In this document: one piece after another, positions 1 to 8,068 of the stretch
How positions within the stretch are numbered: position 1 is the first letter of the stretch
Layout of the letters: each line of letters opens with the position of its first letter
DNA from: a virus
DNA length: 39,573 nucleotides
Reading direction: 5' to 3' (one strand)
IMG/VR virus record: IMGVR_UViG_3300047462_000497
Coordinates: 1-39,573 of that record
Position numbers and translations under genes: made by a program
The notes under the pieces: model-generated
Seen by the model: only the letters and a program-made list of their open reading frames with translations
The model's database searches: none
What the model was told of the DNA's origin: nothing

Positions 1-11
1 CCCCGACAGGC

Positions 12-2129
12 TTAGCCAGCCAGCGAGAGCGCCTTCGGCAGCCGCGGTCCGAGCGTCGGGCCCGCGCTCAATTTCGCGAGAATGTGCTGCGGATCGAGCG
101 CGTCTGCGACGGCCTTCGTCAACTCCGCTTGCGAGAGCTGCGTGCCGTTGATCGTCAAGGTGAGGCCGCCGAGTACTTGAATCTTCGGTGACCCGTCGCT
201 CGTCCTTTTTGGCGGATGGTCGCGCAACATGCGCATGAGACCGCCGGCAGGATGGAGTGGGTCTTGTCCGCCTTGCACGCTCCAGTTATGCGGAAGCATG
301 TTGCCCGACGCGTCGAACTTCGGCCGCGGGCCGAGCGCGCTGCCGGAGCTTCCCTTCGATCGGTAATTTCCGTATTGGTCGCGGTCCTCAGAGAACGTGC
401 CGTTCTTGCGTCGTTCGTTGCCCTGCACAGCGCCGAGCCATTGCAAGAAGATGGTGCTACTTAAGATCGCGATCAGCGGGCCGAGGGCAGCGGTGAAGGT
501 GCCGATCAACAAACCTGCGCGTGAGGCAGCGGCGCCGGCCGCAGCAGTTTCGCCGGCCGCAACGTTCGTCGCTGCCGTCAACTCGATCATCGCAAGCGTC
601 AGACGGTTGAGCGCCGCGTTGAGCGTCATCGCGTTCCAGACCATTTTGCTGCCCATATAGACGCCTGCGGCAGTCAAGGCCACGGTGCCCGCGATTATGC
701 CTTTCGCGATGTTCTTCGCTGCATCCGGGTTCGCTGCGAGCCAACGATTGAGTTCGCGAAGCCGCGCATTGAAGTCGTTGAGCTTCGACGTCAGTTCCGG
801 CAGAAGCGGCAAGAACGGAAGCATGATCGCGTTCTGCAGGTTGGTCTTGAACGCGTTCCATTGATACAGGAAATTGTTGGAGTAGGTCTTCCATTGACCT
901 TCGACGCCCGGCATGTTGCCGAACGACGTCCGGTTGCGCGCGATTTGCTTACGCGTCTCCTCGGTGGAGATCGCCTCGACGAAACGCTGCGCTTCCTTGC
1001 CGAAGACCTTGAAGATGTCCGTGCTCCAGCGCGACGCGCCCATGCGTGGATCCGCCGCGATCATCTGCTGGCGGCGCTGAAACATGAAGTCGAGCGCCGA
1101 CTGCAATTCGACATGACCGTTGGGCCCGAGGAACTTGTTCAGGCCCTTGGCATCGAAAAGCCCGAGGTCTGAGGCACCCTGTCGCTTCGCTTTCGTCAGC
1201 GACGACGTGAGCATCGGCGCGTTCGAGAGGCCGAGCAAGAGATTGTTGAGCGCCGTGCCGCCGCGATTCTTCATGAAGCCGAGCTGCGCGCCGATCGTCA
1301 TGAGGTCGAAGATCGTCTTCTCGTCGACGCCGTGGCCGACCATGCCCGGAACGAACATGCGCGCTTGCGTGACGAGCTGCTGCGGCGTGGTGTCCGCGTT
1401 CATCTGCAGTTTCGCCATCAGGTCGAGCATCCGGCTCATGCCGCCGGGCCCGTACGCCTGGAAAAGGTGCGCGAACTGCGCCATCGTCGCGACGTTTTCG
1501 ACCGGATTCTCGCCGGTGGCGATGTACCGGACGTCGGCGAACTTGGCCATCTGCGTGAAGATGCCGTTGGGCGCCGCCAGCGCGCGCGGATCCTTGAAGG
1601 CCACCTGCGCGGCTTTCTTCATCTCTTCGGCGATCGTGACCGCCGATTGAGCGCTGATGCCGGAGACCTCGACGATCTGGGACTTGAGTGCCTGCAGCAT
1701 CGCGGGGTTCGCCTGCGTCGCGATCTGCACGCCGGTCAGCGAGCGTTCGAACTTGGCCGCATCGGAAATGCCTGCGGCGCTGGCCGCGGCCAGCACGGCC
1801 GCGCCGCCCATCGCGAAGCCTGCGCCCCACTTCAATCGCGCGTTCGCAGCCGCGGTCCGGGTCGCAGCGCGCTCGTAGCTGGAAAGTGCGACCTCGGCGT
1901 TACGAACGCCGTTGGTCAGCCGTGCGAATTGCGCCTCGACGTCGGGCAGCCCGACGCGCGGCATCGTGCTCAGCTTTTGCAGCGCTACTTTTGCGGCGTC
2001 GATCGACGTCTTGTACTTGCTCATCGTCGCGTTGGCGAGCGCTGCCTGCTTCGTGAGCATCGACAGCACGGCCGCGCCGTTGGTCGAGAAGAGGACGCGC
2101 GCGGAGACGGTCCAATTGCCGCCGGCCAT
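12..2129 (-). CDS. Phage tail tape measure protein
   Basis: A 705-residue protein that sets tail length and, by family precedent, passes into the cell envelope at infection. It has the usual layout: a helical N-terminus (about residues 20-95), a first hydrophobic stretch near residues 100-120 (a Gly/Ala-rich GFAMGGAAVLAAAS region), a long central region like TP901-type tape measures, and two further hydrophobic segments near 475-495 and 545-570. The start ATG follows a GGAGG with 6-nt spacing. It lies directly downstream of the tail completion and chaperone genes, the standard order in myoviruses. It is short for a tape measure, so the tail should be short. The Ser/Gly-rich segment near residues 590-640 is probably flexible. 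Confidence 0.9.
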   Translation of the reverse strand: MAGGNWTVSARVLFSTNGAAVLSMLTKQAALANATMSKYKTSIDAAKVALQKLSTMPRVGLPDVEAQFARLTNGVRNAEVALSSYERAATRTAAANARLKWGAGFAMGGAAVLAAASAAGISDAAKFERSLTGVQIATQANPAMLQALKSQIVEVSGISAQSAVTIAEEMKKAAQVAFKDPRALAAPNGIFTQMAKFADVRYIATGENPVENVATMAQFAHLFQAYGPGGMSRMLDLMAKLQMNADTTPQQLVTQARMFVPGMVGHGVDEKTIFDLMTIGAQLGFMKNRGGTALNNLLLGLSNAPMLTSSLTKAKRQGASDLGLFDAKGLNKFLGPNGHVELQSALDFMFQRRQQMIAADPRMGASRWSTDIFKVFGKEAQRFVEAISTEETRKQIARNRTSFGNMPGVEGQWKTYSNNFLYQWNAFKTNLQNAIMLPFLPLLPELTSKLNDFNARLRELNRWLAANPDAAKNIAKGIIAGTVALTAAGVYMGSKMVWNAMTLNAALNRLTLAMIELTAATNVAAGETAAAGAAASRAGLLIGTFTAALGPLIAILSSTIFLQWLGAVQGNERRKNGTFSEDRDQYGNYRSKGSSGSALGPRPKFDASGNMLPHNWSVQGGQDPLHPAGGLMRMLRDHPPKRTSDGSPKIQVLGGLTLTINGTQLSQAELTKAVADALDPQHILAKLSAGPTLGPRLPKALSLAG

Positions 2130-2139
2130 CGCGAACCTC

Positions 2140-2634
2140 CTAGATCTTCCGGTAGCCGGCCTCGCGCTCTATGCGCGCCGGCGCGCTCGTCAGGCCGAGC
2201 GCCGCGCCGCAGGCCGCTTCGAGCAACGCTTCGATCTCCTCTTCGGAGTCGTCGAGCGCCGTCTTGAAGACGGGTCGCGCCGGGACGATCCCGCTGCGGG
2301 GCGCCGTGTATCCCATTTCGTGATAGAGTTGCACGATTTCCGGGCTGCCGATCGCGGCTTCCATGCCCGAGTGCAACTGCTCGACTTTATCGTAGAGCAG
2401 TTCGCCGGACTCGAAGAGCGGCTCGTCTGGCGAGAAGCCTTTCGCTTCGCGTTCGGCTTGCGTTGCGGCGGCCAATGGCGCGAGTTTCGCGTTGTCGCCG
2501 AAAACGAGCAGCGCGTTCTTTGCGAGGACCTCGGTCGCCGCTTCAGCCGCCGCGATGAACGGCAACTCCGCTTCGAGCGCTCCAGACGCGGTGAACGCCA
2601 CGAACGATTCGAGCGTGAAGTGCCGATCTGCCAT
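2140..2634 (-). CDS. Tail completion protein, HK97 gp10 / Mu gpG-like (virion morphogenesis)
   Basis: A 164-residue protein. A 'FESGELLYDKVE' block is followed by 'YHEMGY' and 'PARPVF', which matches the ending of the phage virion morphogenesis/HK97-gp10 family (host-Gly-Thr then I-PARPFL). Members sit at the head-tail junction or tail terminus. Here the gene lies between the chaperone and the tape measure, an unusual place, since it normally sits beside the connector. Its ATG directly follows the TAG of the frameshifted chaperone product with no intervening base, so the two are probably translationally coupled. The family assignment rests on motif pattern only; the N-terminal half is Ala/Glu-rich and not recognised. 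Confidence 0.6.
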   Translation of the reverse strand: MADRHFTLESFVAFTASGALEAELPFIAAAEAATEVLAKNALLVFGDNAKLAPLAAATQAEREAKGFSPDEPLFESGELLYDKVEQLHSGMEAAIGSPEIVQLYHEMGYTAPRSGIVPARPVFKTALDDSEEEIEALLEAACGAALGLTSAPARIEREAGYRKI

Positions 2635-3191
2635 CTAGTCGTCTCCTGATGGCGGTTCGGGCCAGTGCACTTCGCGCGTCCGGTAATCGATTTCGGCCCC
2701 GAGGCCGCGACAGAAGGCCAAGGTCAGGATCATGCGGTCTTCTTGCTGCATGGCCTGAGCCTCGGAAAGAGAGACGCCTCCCTTTGAGAGCAGGACCAGG
2801 TTTACTGAGGAGGCGAGTCCTGGTCGCTCAACGCGTTTTTTAGGTCGGCCTCGCTAATCGGTTCGCCGTAGGTGACGTTGGCCCAATCACGCAGCGCGTT
2901 ACGCTCTTCGCGCGAGAGGGCGTTGGTCGTCCGGGCGTACTCCTTTTCGTTTATCAGCGGGTGATAGGTGTTGTCCCCGTTGATCGATCGAATACTGCAC
3001 ACGCCGAAGATGCGCGCGCGCAGCGACATCCCCTCGAGCAGCGCGAGCGCGTTGAGCTTGTCGCTGCCGGACATGCGGTTGAGCATGCCCATGTAGATGA
3101 GCGACGCGACGTCTTCCTCGAGCCCGTCGAGTACCCCGACGGTCACCGTCGTCTTTTCGCTCAGTTGAAGTTCGATCGGGTCACCGACCAT
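2635..3191 (-). CDS. Tail assembly chaperone, -1 frameshifted long form (GT-type)
   Basis: Predicted fusion made when ribosomes slip back one base on the A-AAA-AAC heptamer at codons 117-119 of the short chaperone. The first 119 residues come from the short frame. The -1 frame then stays open for 66 codons and stops at TAG 2635-2637, touching the next gene's ATG, to give about 185 residues. The extension ends with 'EIDYRTREVHWPEPP', which reads as real protein and is otherwise unclaimed by any start codon. This matches lambda gpG/gpGT, where the long form is made at a few percent and recruits the tail tube protein to the tape measure. The slip itself is inferred from sequence. Confidence 0.8.
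2794..2841 (-). promoter_or_regulatory. Programmed -1 ribosomal frameshift signal
   Basis: Read on the minus strand, the canonical slippery heptamer A-AAA-AAC (2841-2835) is in the correct phase of the chaperone frame (CTA-AAA-AAC). After a 9-nt spacer comes an exact 7-bp hairpin, GACCAGG with CCTGGTC (2825-2819 and 2800-2794), with an 18-nt loop holding the zero-frame TAA. Slippery site, spacer and downstream stem are the three parts of known -1 signals. The spacing is at the upper end of the usual range. Confidence 0.85.
2802..3191 (-). CDS. Tail assembly chaperone, short form (G-type)
   Basis: A 129-residue protein between the tube gene and the tape measure, the invariant position of the phage tail assembly chaperone that coats the tape measure before tube polymerisation. 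The N-terminus has the compact beta pattern 'PIELQLSEKTTVTVGVLDGLEE' of about 30 residues seen in such proteins, followed by helices. It stops 4 nt before the tube gene begins upstream (stop of tube 3195, start here 3191). A weak GGAG lies about 11 nt from ATG. The last ten codons overlap the frameshift extension. No database comparison was possible; the assignment comes from gene order and the frameshift signal. Confidence 0.8.
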   Translation of the reverse strand: MVGDPIELQLSEKTTVTVGVLDGLEEDVASLIYMGMLNRMSGSDKLNALALLEGMSLRARIFGVCSIRSINGDNTYHPLINEKEYARTTNALSREERNALRDWANVTYGEPISEADLKNALSDQDSPPQ

Positions 3192-3194
3192 GTT

Positions 3195-3632
3195 TTACAG
3201 CATCTCCGTTGCAGCGAACTGCACGCTTGGCTTCACGATGTCTTTGCGCATCCACTGTCCGGACTTATAGCCGTGGAGCACGACGCGCGTGAACGTCCGC
3301 GTCTGAGTCGAGAGCTTGTCGGCATTGAAGGCCGTCCAGACGATCGTGAAATAGACATCGGGGCCTTGCGTGTAATAGTTGGCGTCCAAGAACGCCATCA
3401 GATCTTCGCAGTCGGAGGTTGCGCGTTCGGTTTCGATCGAGCCGCTGATGCCGCTCGGGATGCGCTTGTGCGTTACCCGGCCCTCATCGTCGGTCGTGTC
3501 GTTTTCGATCAGCGTGTCTTTCTCTTCGAACTCGAACTTGGTCTTGTTGCCGCCGAGAGACACCGCCGCGCCCGTATCGGAACGGGTGATCGTCAGCGAA
3601 TAGTCTACGCCGGTGTTATAGCCGAGAGGCAT
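3195..3632 (-). CDS. Tail tube protein
   Basis: A 145-residue protein that would form the inner tube of the contractile tail. It lies immediately downstream of the sheath gene and upstream of the chaperone, the place of the tube in Mu- and P2-like tails. The sequence is beta-rich: a region around residues 28-60 carries 'KTKFEFEEKDTLIENDTTDDEGRV', which fits the first long hairpin and loop of tube proteins, and a second beta region follows at 100-140. The ATG has AGGAG with 9-nt spacing. Family membership comes from position, size and fold pattern rather than a diagnostic motif. Confidence 0.72.
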   Translation of the reverse strand: MPLGYNTGVDYSLTITRSDTGAAVSLGGNKTKFEFEEKDTLIENDTTDDEGRVTHKRIPSGISGSIETERATSDCEDLMAFLDANYYTQGPDVYFTIVWTAFNADKLSTQTRTFTRVVLHGYKSGQWMRKDIVKPSVQFAATEML

Positions 3633-3663
3633 CGCGTGGTTCTCCTGGCGCGACGAAAGGGAA

Positions 3664-3687
3664 GCGACGGCCCCGAAGGACCGCCGC
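3664..3687 (-). terminator. Intercistronic hairpin with UUCG tetraloop between sheath and tube
   Basis: On the minus strand a 10-bp stem (two G-U pairs) closes a C(UUCG)G tetraloop, a very stable RNA hairpin. It is followed by TTCCCTTTCG, a poor U-tract, so full termination is doubtful. It may act as a partial terminator or as a 3' stabiliser that separates sheath from tube expression. Confidence 0.5.
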
Positions 3688-3713
3688 TATGTGGGCGGAT
3701 GCGCGCGCCGCGG

Positions 3714-5660
3714 TTAGGCGGCGGTGAGCAGCGAGGTCGGCGTCTGGACCTGGACGGTCGATCCGACCTGGACGATGTTGAGCACGTAGGAGATGCCCGC
3801 GAGCGTCTGGACCTCGACGGTCGCGATCAGGAAGCCCTGCGTGACCGTCGTGAAGTTGTTGTTGGTGAAGTCGACGGCCACGCTGAAGGCGCTGATGTAG
3901 TCAGCATCAAGCAACGTGTTGAGGTAGGCGTTGATCGCATCGCGATATTCGCGCCGCGTCGGATCGGTGTCGACCTGACCTTGCGCGAAGAGCTGCGGCG
4001 GGACCGATTGCGACTTGCCGACGTAGGGACCGCCGATTTGCTCGAGGACGATCGAGATGACGTTGAGCATCCGGGTGTCGGCGATCGGCGTGCCGTCGAG
4101 CGCGCAGCCGCCTTTGCCGGTCATCAGCTGGAAGCCGGTCAGTCCCGGCGCCTGATTGGTCAGGAAGCAGATGTTGTTCTGCGTCCGTTGGATGATTTCG
4201 GCGTCGTTGAGCGGCTGCGCCGTGGAGATCGTACGCTCGGTGTTGAGCATGTTGCTCTTGCCGGCGACGGGCTTATTGAGCGGGCAGTCCCAGGGATTGA
4301 GCGACGCGATGACGCCGGCGACGGGTCCTTCGGGGCTGACCCAGACGGTCTGGCCCTGATACGGATCGTACACGGACGAGTAATCCATGCACCCGACGAG
4401 ATAGCGCGACGGCAGGTTGTTGCCTTGGATGTTGGAGATCGCCGTCAGCGTCGTGGAATTCCGCGGCACGAGGTTGAGCACGCCGATGCAGCGGTTCGCT
4501 CGGCCGAAGGTGGCCATCGACGGGCCGAGGGTTGGATCGTTGAGGCCGGCGATATAGAACGTGCCGCCCGGAACGATGTTCTCGAACACGTAGATGCCGG
4601 TGCGGCCGGTCGTACCGTCGACGCCGAGCAGAATTGCGCTCGTGACGCCGGAGTAGCCGTTGGTGCCGCCGGATGCTTGCGTGACGACGCCCAGGCCTGG
4701 CGGAACCGTCGAGCTGCCGGCGGACGCCGTGACCCACGCCGATCCGCTCGTCGCGCTGTTGATCGCGGCGACGACGTTTGCTTGGAACGCGGCGGCGTTG
4801 TAGGCGCCGCCGAGCGTCGCGTAACCCGGAATGTTGACGAAGGTCTGCGCCTGGCCCTTAGGCGCGTAGATCGTGACCTGGTAGACGGGGTTGAGGCTCG
4901 TCGTGCCGGACACGAGATCGCAGCGCGCCTTGATATTGTTGCCGTACGAACCGTAGTTGACGGCCGTCAGCACGAGGAACACGCCGTAGCCGCCGCCGGT
5001 CAGCGTGGTCGGCGACGTCGGCGTGCATGTCAACGAGCCGAGCGTGGCGCCCGTGATCGAGATGCTGTTGCCACCGGTGCCGACGACGGCCGCTTTGATC
5101 GGCACGTTCGAACCCGAGGCGGTCGTGTTCGCGATGAAGGCGTTGGCGCCGGTGACCGCGGCCGAGGAATTGATTGCGGCGGCCAGGGCCGTCGCGCACG
5201 CAGAAGTCGACTCGCTGGCCGTGATCGTGATCGGCACGGAGACGGGTGAGCCGCTGGCGGGCGTCAGGGTCACCGTCAGCGTTCCCGAGACCGACGCGGT
5301 TCCGCCGAAGAGGAACCCGCCCGAAGCTGCCGTGCCGGCGTCCGGCATCGAGAGCGTGGCGGTCGTCTGCGTGCCATCGCCGGCGCGGCAGAAGACGAAG
5401 TTTTGCCCTTCGGGCGCGCTGCCGTTGGCGGCGGCCATCAGCATCGAGTGCGTGTCGGTGTCGTCGTCGCCGATCTGCTGCGCCGCGCTCTGGGCCGTCG
5501 CGTAGATGGGCGTTTCGAAGGCGCCCCACGACGACGTGCCGCGCACGCAGATGAGCGAGGTGTTCGGACCGGTCGGCGTGACCGGCGCCGCGGGAATGAC
5601 GACTTCGTAGACGCCGGGACGCGCGAAGGTGCCCGGATTGAGCGAAGATACGGTAGCCAC
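3714..5660 (-). CDS. Contractile tail sheath protein
   Basis: A 648-residue sheath subunit. The N-terminus has the sheath signature: a 'PGVYEVVIPAA' start, then 'NTSLICVRGTSSWGAFETPI', matching the G-x-GxASWGPVN pattern of the family. Residues roughly 105-230 form a Gly/Ser/Thr-rich beta domain, as in Mu-type sheath proteins. The C-terminal third has helical segments with the DYISAF...TTVTQGFL pattern of the conserved domain that binds neighbouring subunits and the tube. The start is GTG with GAGGA 7 nt upstream. Its presence makes the phage a myovirus. It is longer than P2 FI (about 396 residues), consistent with the inserted surface domain. Confidence 0.9.
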   Translation of the reverse strand: MATVSSLNPGTFARPGVYEVVIPAAPVTPTGPNTSLICVRGTSSWGAFETPIYATAQSAAQQIGDDDTDTHSMLMAAANGSAPEGQNFVFCRAGDGTQTTATLSMPDAGTAASGGFLFGGTASVSGTLTVTLTPASGSPVSVPITITASESTSACATALAAAINSSAAVTGANAFIANTTASGSNVPIKAAVVGTGGNSISITGATLGSLTCTPTSPTTLTGGGYGVFLVLTAVNYGSYGNNIKARCDLVSGTTSLNPVYQVTIYAPKGQAQTFVNIPGYATLGGAYNAAAFQANVVAAINSATSGSAWVTASAGSSTVPPGLGVVTQASGGTNGYSGVTSAILLGVDGTTGRTGIYVFENIVPGGTFYIAGLNDPTLGPSMATFGRANRCIGVLNLVPRNSTTLTAISNIQGNNLPSRYLVGCMDYSSVYDPYQGQTVWVSPEGPVAGVIASLNPWDCPLNKPVAGKSNMLNTERTISTAQPLNDAEIIQRTQNNICFLTNQAPGLTGFQLMTGKGGCALDGTPIADTRMLNVISIVLEQIGGPYVGKSQSVPPQLFAQGQVDTDPTRREYRDAINAYLNTLLDADYISAFSVAVDFTNNNFTTVTQGFLIATVEVQTLAGISYVLNIVQVGSTVQVQTPTSLLTAA

Positions 5661-5663
5661 GAA

Positions 5664-5966
5664 TTAGTCCTCGCTCGCCGCGGGCGCGACGTCGTCGGAT
5701 TGCAGTGCGCTCGCATCGCGCGAAGGGTCGGCCGGCCCGCTGTGCGCGTCGTCGAAGAACTCGGCAGCGGCAAGGCTCGGCTCTGCGGCCGGCGCTGCGG
5801 GAACGGGGCGGCGATCGACGTGCTCGCGCGTGACCTGGCGATGCAGGAGCGCGAACTCGGCAGACTGCTCGAAGGCGCGCGCGTCGTCGTCCATCAAACG
5901 CGTGCCGCGCGCGTACTTGCGGCCGCGCCACTCGAAATCGTTGCTGTGTACGAGATAGTCGTACAT
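5664..5966 (-). CDS. Hypothetical protein upstream of sheath
   Basis: A 100-residue protein if started at ATG 5966, chosen because GGAG stands 7 nt upstream; the longer start at 5996 has no SD. The N-terminal 40 residues ('MYDYLVHSNDFEWRGRKYARGTRL') look folded and basic. The C-terminal half is acidic and Ala/Pro-rich and probably disordered. The stop lies 4 nt before the sheath GTG, so it is co-transcribed and possibly coupled. Not recognised. Small proteins in this place are sometimes tail accessory factors, but nothing in the sequence shows a role. Confidence 0.6.
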   Translation of the reverse strand: MYDYLVHSNDFEWRGRKYARGTRLMDDDARAFEQSAEFALLHRQVTREHVDRRPVPAAPAAEPSLAAAEFFDDAHSGPADPSRDASALQSDDVAPAASED

Positions 5967-6049
5967 GCAGGTGCTCCAATCGGAAAAAGCGCGCATCTCG
6001 AAGGAGAAGCACGCACACGCACGCGCCGCGCGGCGCTAAGGGAATCGGA

Positions 6050-8053
6050 TTATGACCAGGTAATCGAGGCGCTCGGGCCGCCCCCTGCCGTAAGATTGAC
6101 GTTGACGATCGCGTACTCGAACGATCGCGCATAGAGGTAAGGACTCGGCAGTCCGTCGAGCCCGTTGGGATGCGTCGGCGGACCGGTCGGCGGCCCGAGC
6201 CGTTTGAACATCTCGGCGTACCACGTCGAGTCATTCATGTATTGCGTCGGACTCGTGGGAAGATTGCCGTACTGATCGGTGACCAGCGTTAGCTCGCCGC
6301 CGACGTCGCCGTAGCCCCAGCCGTAGGCGAAATAGGAGTACTTGTTCGCGCTGACCAGATAGCATCCGAGGCCGAGATCGATATTTGCGCGCGCGTCGGC
6401 AAGCGCCGTGCCGTAGGGCGACGGTACGTTGTTCTGGACGTTCGCGAACCCGGGCCAGGTGCGAAGAATCGTGATGCGGCCGGCCGCGCTCATCGCGTAG
6501 ATCGCGTCGATGGTCGCCTTGATTTGGTCCGGTTCGTCTTGACGTCCGATGATCGACTCGGAAAACGAGCCGTCGAGGGTGCCGTCGAAATACGTCGACC
6601 CTTCGCTGGGCAGCGGACCTGGATAGGTGTTTCCGAGCAGCAGCTTGCCGCCTGGGATCAAGACCGTTATTTTCGAACGCAGCTGCGAGATCAAGTCGTA
6701 GGAGTCGGCGTTGTACTTTCCGAGCGAGTCGATGAAGACGCCGTCGAACTGCGGATACTGCGTGAGCATCCACGCGATCGCGCTCGACCACCACGCGCGA
6801 AACGCGGGGTCGTGTCGATTGTCGCCCTTGCCGCCGATCCACTGCGGTTGCGCGCCCGGGTAGGTCCAATAGCGATACGAGTCGGTGCGCTGCCCGTGAA
6901 AACCGACGTAAAAGAGCAGCTTGCCGGTCGGATTGGCAGCTTTCCACGCCGTCGCGACGGCGTTGACCTGATCCTCGAAATACCCGGTGCCGCCGCCTTT
7001 GATGAGGGCGACGAGCGTTGGCCAATTTGATGCGATGCCGCCGAGCTCGGAGGTCGTGAAGAAGGCGCTCGTTGTCTCGCGACCGATCAGCGTTGCGGCC
7101 GGGACGGTGACCCAATTGTTCCACGGCGGGAAGTTTGCTTGCGGATCCGCCGGCGGTGGCGGCGGTCCGTTGGGCGTCGGATTGAACGGGCCGCCGGCGT
7201 AGATGTCGATCTCGGCGTCGCTGTTGATCGTGATCTGGTTGTCGATCGCGCCGATGGTCGCAGCGCCCAAGTACTCAAGGACCGAGTACTCGACGTCGAA
7301 GGCGAGGTGCGCGGTGAAGCGCGATGCTCGCTGCTGCGCCGAATCTTTGAGTTTGTCGTCGCTCGCGCCCGTCGCGTACGACAGACGCATCGGCGTGTCG
7401 TCGGAAAGCGGCACGAAGACGTTCGCCGCGGTGCCGACGCGCGAACTCACAGCCTCGTGCATCGTGAAACGCACGTCGGGATTGTTGCTGAAACACGAGA
7501 CGAGCAGCGTCTGCGCGCGACGCCCGACTTCCCGCGCGAGAAGCACCGCCGCGGTCGAGACGTTGCATTGGACTTGGTCGACGCCGGCGATCGTAACCGT
7601 GTCCGACGTAATCGAGGCGCTTACGCCGGTCAAACCGAGCGCGTTGACGGCGTTGGCGATGCCGGCACAGACGCTTGCGACGTTGTCCCCAACCGAGGTC
7701 GTGTACGTTGCGTCGTTGTACGGCTGCTCGATCAGCACGTGGAACGTCAGACCCGGGATGACGTTTCCCGCGAAGGTCAAGACGTTGTTGATCGCCCCGA
7801 CGACGACGTCGATGTCCGGCGCCCTGACGGTGATGACGGTGTCGTCCGGCAGATAGCGCGTGACATCGCGCGGCCCCGTGTACTCGCGCACGGCGACCAC
7901 GGTCTTGTTTAGGCCGAGTATCTCGGAGAGCTGAGGCTCGGGCGGCTCGCCCAAGATCACCTGATTGGAGACGCTGAAGCCCGCATCGTTGAGCGAGTTG
8001 CTGACGAGTTGGCCAAGCGTGGTCATCGCGTCGAGAAGGCGCGATTTGCCCAT
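6050..8053 (-). CDS. Neck/tail structural protein fused to a glycoside-hydrolase-like domain
   Basis: A 667-residue two-part protein. Residues 1 to about 290 look like a virion connector or tail-terminator type protein (an N-terminal 'TLGQLVSNSLNDAGF' helix and beta-rich repeats). A Pro-rich linker follows (about 292-310, with five prolines in a row). Residues about 315-640 read as a TIM-barrel glycosidase of the GHL15/putative-glycoside-hydrolase kind: 'LLFYVGFHGQ', 'FDGVFIDSL', 'LLLGNTYPG', 'YFDGTLDGSF'. The acidic residues of 'FDGVFIDSL' would line a barrel active site. It sits between the neck genes and the sheath, so the enzyme would be displayed on the virion and could cut capsule or cell-wall polysaccharide. 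SD is GAGGG at 8 nt. Substrate and exact family are unknown. Confidence 0.7.
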   Translation of the reverse strand: MGKSRLLDAMTTLGQLVSNSLNDAGFSVSNQVILGEPPEPQLSEILGLNKTVVAVREYTGPRDVTRYLPDDTVITVRAPDIDVVVGAINNVLTFAGNVIPGLTFHVLIEQPYNDATYTTSVGDNVASVCAGIANAVNALGLTGVSASITSDTVTIAGVDQVQCNVSTAAVLLAREVGRRAQTLLVSCFSNNPDVRFTMHEAVSSRVGTAANVFVPLSDDTPMRLSYATGASDDKLKDSAQQRASRFTAHLAFDVEYSVLEYLGAATIGAIDNQITINSDAEIDIYAGGPFNPTPNGPPPPPADPQANFPPWNNWVTVPAATLIGRETTSAFFTTSELGGIASNWPTLVALIKGGGTGYFEDQVNAVATAWKAANPTGKLLFYVGFHGQRTDSYRYWTYPGAQPQWIGGKGDNRHDPAFRAWWSSAIAWMLTQYPQFDGVFIDSLGKYNADSYDLISQLRSKITVLIPGGKLLLGNTYPGPLPSEGSTYFDGTLDGSFSESIIGRQDEPDQIKATIDAIYAMSAAGRITILRTWPGFANVQNNVPSPYGTALADARANIDLGLGCYLVSANKYSYFAYGWGYGDVGGELTLVTDQYGNLPTSPTQYMNDSTWYAEMFKRLGPPTGPPTHPNGLDGLPSPYLYARSFEYAIVNVNLTAGGGPSASITWS

Positions 8054-8068
8054 GCTCGATGCCCTCGC

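Noticed and set aside
2961-5249. Long plus-strand open frame opposite the tail sheath and tube genes
   Set aside because: Its product is Arg/Asp/Val-rich with no domain pattern; it mirrors the high GC third positions of the minus-strand sheath and tube genes.
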